Assembly: GCA_910584235.1 (NCBI GenBank)
Contig: CAJTZD010000074.1
Span: forward strand, 1 to 15,884
Source of the DNA: an uncultured Acetatifactor sp.
GTDB lineage: Bacteria > Bacillota > Clostridia > Lachnospirales > Lachnospiraceae
DNA length: 15,884 bases
Reading direction: 5' to 3'
Below, one piece after another: positions 14,705-15,884 of the stretch. The notes below the pieces were generated by a model, which was given only the letters and a program-made list of their open reading frames with translations, did not search any database and was not told the origin of the DNA. Position 1 is the stretch's first letter. The number at the start of each line of letters is the position of its first letter. A program made the translations under genes and the position numbers.

Positions 14705-14720
14705 TGGACGGATAGTCCAA
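14704..14720. promoter_or_regulatory. Perfect dyad TTGGAC-GGATA-GTCCAA, probable Xre operator
   Basis: Two exact six-base arms surround a five-base centre. It abuts and shares one base with the -35 of the operon promoter, so a bound protein would block polymerase. The 17-bp span suits an Xre/Cro dimer. The adjacent regulator is the natural candidate to bind it. Confidence 0.6.
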
Positions 14721-14748
14721 AATGGAGAAATCTGCCTTTCGGGCATGC

Positions 14749-14777
14749 AAAAAAGTCCCCCGGGACGATTGGGGGAC
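14749..14777 (-). terminator. Intrinsic terminator after the amidase gene
   Basis: On the minus strand GTCCCCC (14777-14771) and GGGGGAC (14761-14755) form a seven-pair stem with a nine-base loop, followed by TTTTTT. It ends transcription from the amidase before the Xre promoter. Confidence 0.85.
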
Positions 14778-14925
14778 TCTTCCATGCAGGTCTTCTCCAG
14801 CCTTGCCTCCTCCACAATTCTGCGGCTTTTATCCACAGATCCAGACACTTTAGATGCAGAGCCGGTGAATTTGTGAGAAATCACCGTTGTTGGTTCTTCG
14901 GGCAGCATCAAAAACCTATTGTTCT
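14778..14925 (-). other. 148-base stretch between amidase stop and terminator; no clear gene
   Basis: A minus-strand frame opens with a GTG overlapping the amidase stop (PEEPTTVISHKF, then GSVDKSRRIVEEAR) but runs straight through the terminator hairpin. It has no recognisable domain. It could be the decayed start of a small downstream gene. I do not call it coding. Confidence 0.3.
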
Positions 14926-15747
14926 TCACAGATTCTCTTCTCTCTTTATTTCATTGGAAATCCCTTCTGCAATTCTCTGTGCCAAACTTTCCTGATAATC
15001 GTCATCCAACAGCTTTTGACTCTCAGAATAATTTGAGAGGAATCCCATTTCTACCAAGACAGCGGGCATTTGCGTGTTTCGCAAAACATAATAGCCCTCT
15101 GTTTTCGCGTGCCTCGTTTCAATATCCTCGCTTAGCGAAACTGCGTCGATGATACTTTCTGCATATCTTTTACTTTCTGTCGCACTTGAATTGTCGTAAT
15201 AACATTCCAAGCCTGCTATCCGGGCATCTTCCTCATAGGAATTGCAATGAAGACTGATAAAGAAATCCGCATTGGAGTCATTTGCAACAGAAGTACGATC
15301 TGCAAGGCTTATATTTTCATCGGAGCTTCTGGTCAGAATAACTTCTATATTGTCATTCTCCAGAATAGCTTTCAGCTTCCATGCAACCGAAAGGTTAATA
15401 TCCTTTTCTACTGCCTTGCCGCTGACAGTACCTCCGTCAATTCCTCCATGCCCCGCATCCACGACAACACAAAACCCCGGGGCATTATTCTCTGTTGAAG
15501 CAACAGGGGCAGCATCGTTGCCTGCGTTTCTATCTGTGTATATATCCGTGTCTTTATTTACCTTTTCATCTTCCTTTGTAAATCTCTCGTATATGTAAAG
15601 ACATCCGCAAACCATAAGTATCATCATTATAATCGGTATCAGTATGACGATCGCCCTCAGCAGATACGCAATCATAAGCCGCTTCATCTTTCTCTTCCTG
15701 AGTTTCTTCCTGAGTCTTTTCCTCTTTCCGTATTGTTTCCTGTTCAT
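14926..15747 (-). CDS. Membrane-anchored N-acetylmuramoyl-L-alanine amidase (Amidase_3, CwlD-like)
   Basis: The protein has 273 residues. It has a very basic N-terminus (residues 1-23), one membrane helix (about 25-52), a linker rich in Asp, Asn and Thr (57-90), and an Amidase_3 domain from 92 to 265. Zinc ligands are His100 (DAGHGG), Glu114 (EKDIN) and His167 (SLHCN). Glu233 in VEMGFLSN is the catalytic acid. The enzyme cleaves the bond between muramic acid and the stem peptide outside the membrane. CwlD of spore formers has this plan and makes muramic lactam in the cortex, but other Amidase_3 enzymes act in cell separation, so I give no symbol. The start is uncertain: ATG 15747 has only a distant GAGG, and Met21 has AGGA eight bases upstream. 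The gene is clearly more AT-rich than the central block. Confidence 0.88.
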   Translation of the reverse strand: MNRKQYGKRKRLRKKLRKRKMKRLMIAYLLRAIVILIPIIMMILMVCGCLYIYERFTKEDEKVNKDTDIYTDRNAGNDAAPVASTENNAPGFCVVVDAGHGGIDGGTVSGKAVEKDINLSVAWKLKAILENDNIEVILTRSSDENISLADRTSVANDSNADFFISLHCNSYEEDARIAGLECYYDNSSATESKRYAESIIDAVSLSEDIETRHAKTEGYYVLRNTQMPAVLVEMGFLSNYSESQKLLDDDYQESLAQRIAEGISNEIKREENL

Positions 15748-15795
15748 TGCCGCATTTGTTCCTCAATCTGGAATAAGCCAATACCCCCGCGGGAA

Positions 15796-15884
15796 TCAAT
15801 GGCTTTTTGGTAAAACGATTTCCTCACCGCTTTCTTTTGATAACACATAAATATTTCCTGTATCACAGGTAACAGACATTGCAG
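15796..15884 (-). CDS. C-terminal end of an unidentified protein (partial)
   Basis: A minus-strand frame enters from the right edge and ends at TGA 15796-15798. It includes TCDTGNIYVLSKESGEE and ends VLPKSH. It is open across all 28 visible codons and has an ordinary composition. I do not recognise it. It could also be a short frame starting at ATG 15879. It ends 48 bases before the amidase ATG, on the same strand. Confidence 0.3.
   Translation of the reverse strand, partial: AMSVTCDTGNIYVLSKESGEEIVLPKSH

Noticed and set aside
14660..14929. An 89-codon frame overlapping the amidase stop
   Set aside because: It runs through a strong terminator hairpin and into the Xre promoter, so it cannot be a normal gene.

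Overview
This window looks like chromosomal DNA from a low-GC-phylum (Firmicutes) anaerobe, most likely a member of the Lachnospiraceae or a related Clostridia family. Three things point that way: strong AGGAGG-type ribosome binding sites, TTGACA/TATAAT-type promoters, and the gene set itself (a RecD2 helicase, a LysM-GH18 wall hydrolase, a GH38 mannosidase, a single-domain BFD ferredoxin and a Fe4S4-type PurF). No phage, transposase, CRISPR array, tRNA or rRNA was seen. Almost every gene is on the minus strand. Both ends are visibly more AT-rich than the middle.

Left end (1-990). This is a decaying redox locus. It holds the N-terminus of a flavodoxin-fold reductase (minus), a frameshifted remnant that starts like an old-yellow-enzyme flavoprotein (minus), an intact HxlR-family regulator (plus) with divergent promoters and a dyad operator, and a 21-codon remnant.

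Carbohydrate block (993-5608, minus). A LysM-GH18 glycosidase follows a large GH38 alpha-mannosidase. Upstream of the mannosidase is a compact array of three alternating AAGAGAT/ATCTCTT half-sites that looks like an operator.

DNA repair block (5759-8943). Endonuclease III (minus) and a BFD-like [2Fe-2S] protein (plus) diverge from an 81-bp gap carrying a TGTGAA/TTCACA palindrome. The BFD gene overlaps convergently with recD2. The recD2 gene carries an exact in-frame 69-bp tandem duplication at its 5' end and has a clear promoter and a structured leader.

Nucleotide block (9299-12645). pyrG and purF lie on the same strand. pyrG has a near-consensus promoter followed almost at once by a 16-bp hairpin and a run of seven T, the layout of a transcription attenuator. 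A strong terminator lies after purF.

Regulator-nuclease block (12708-14720). A tight operon encodes an Xre-type DNA-binding protein, a PIN-like (NYN/PIN7-type) nuclease-fold protein and a 273-residue protein I do not recognise. A perfect dyad overlaps the -35 of its promoter. This is the best candidate for an undescribed system here, but its function is unknown.

Right end (14749-15884). A membrane-anchored Amidase_3 wall hydrolase (CwlD-like) is followed by a strong terminator. Before it lies the cut-off end of another reading frame.
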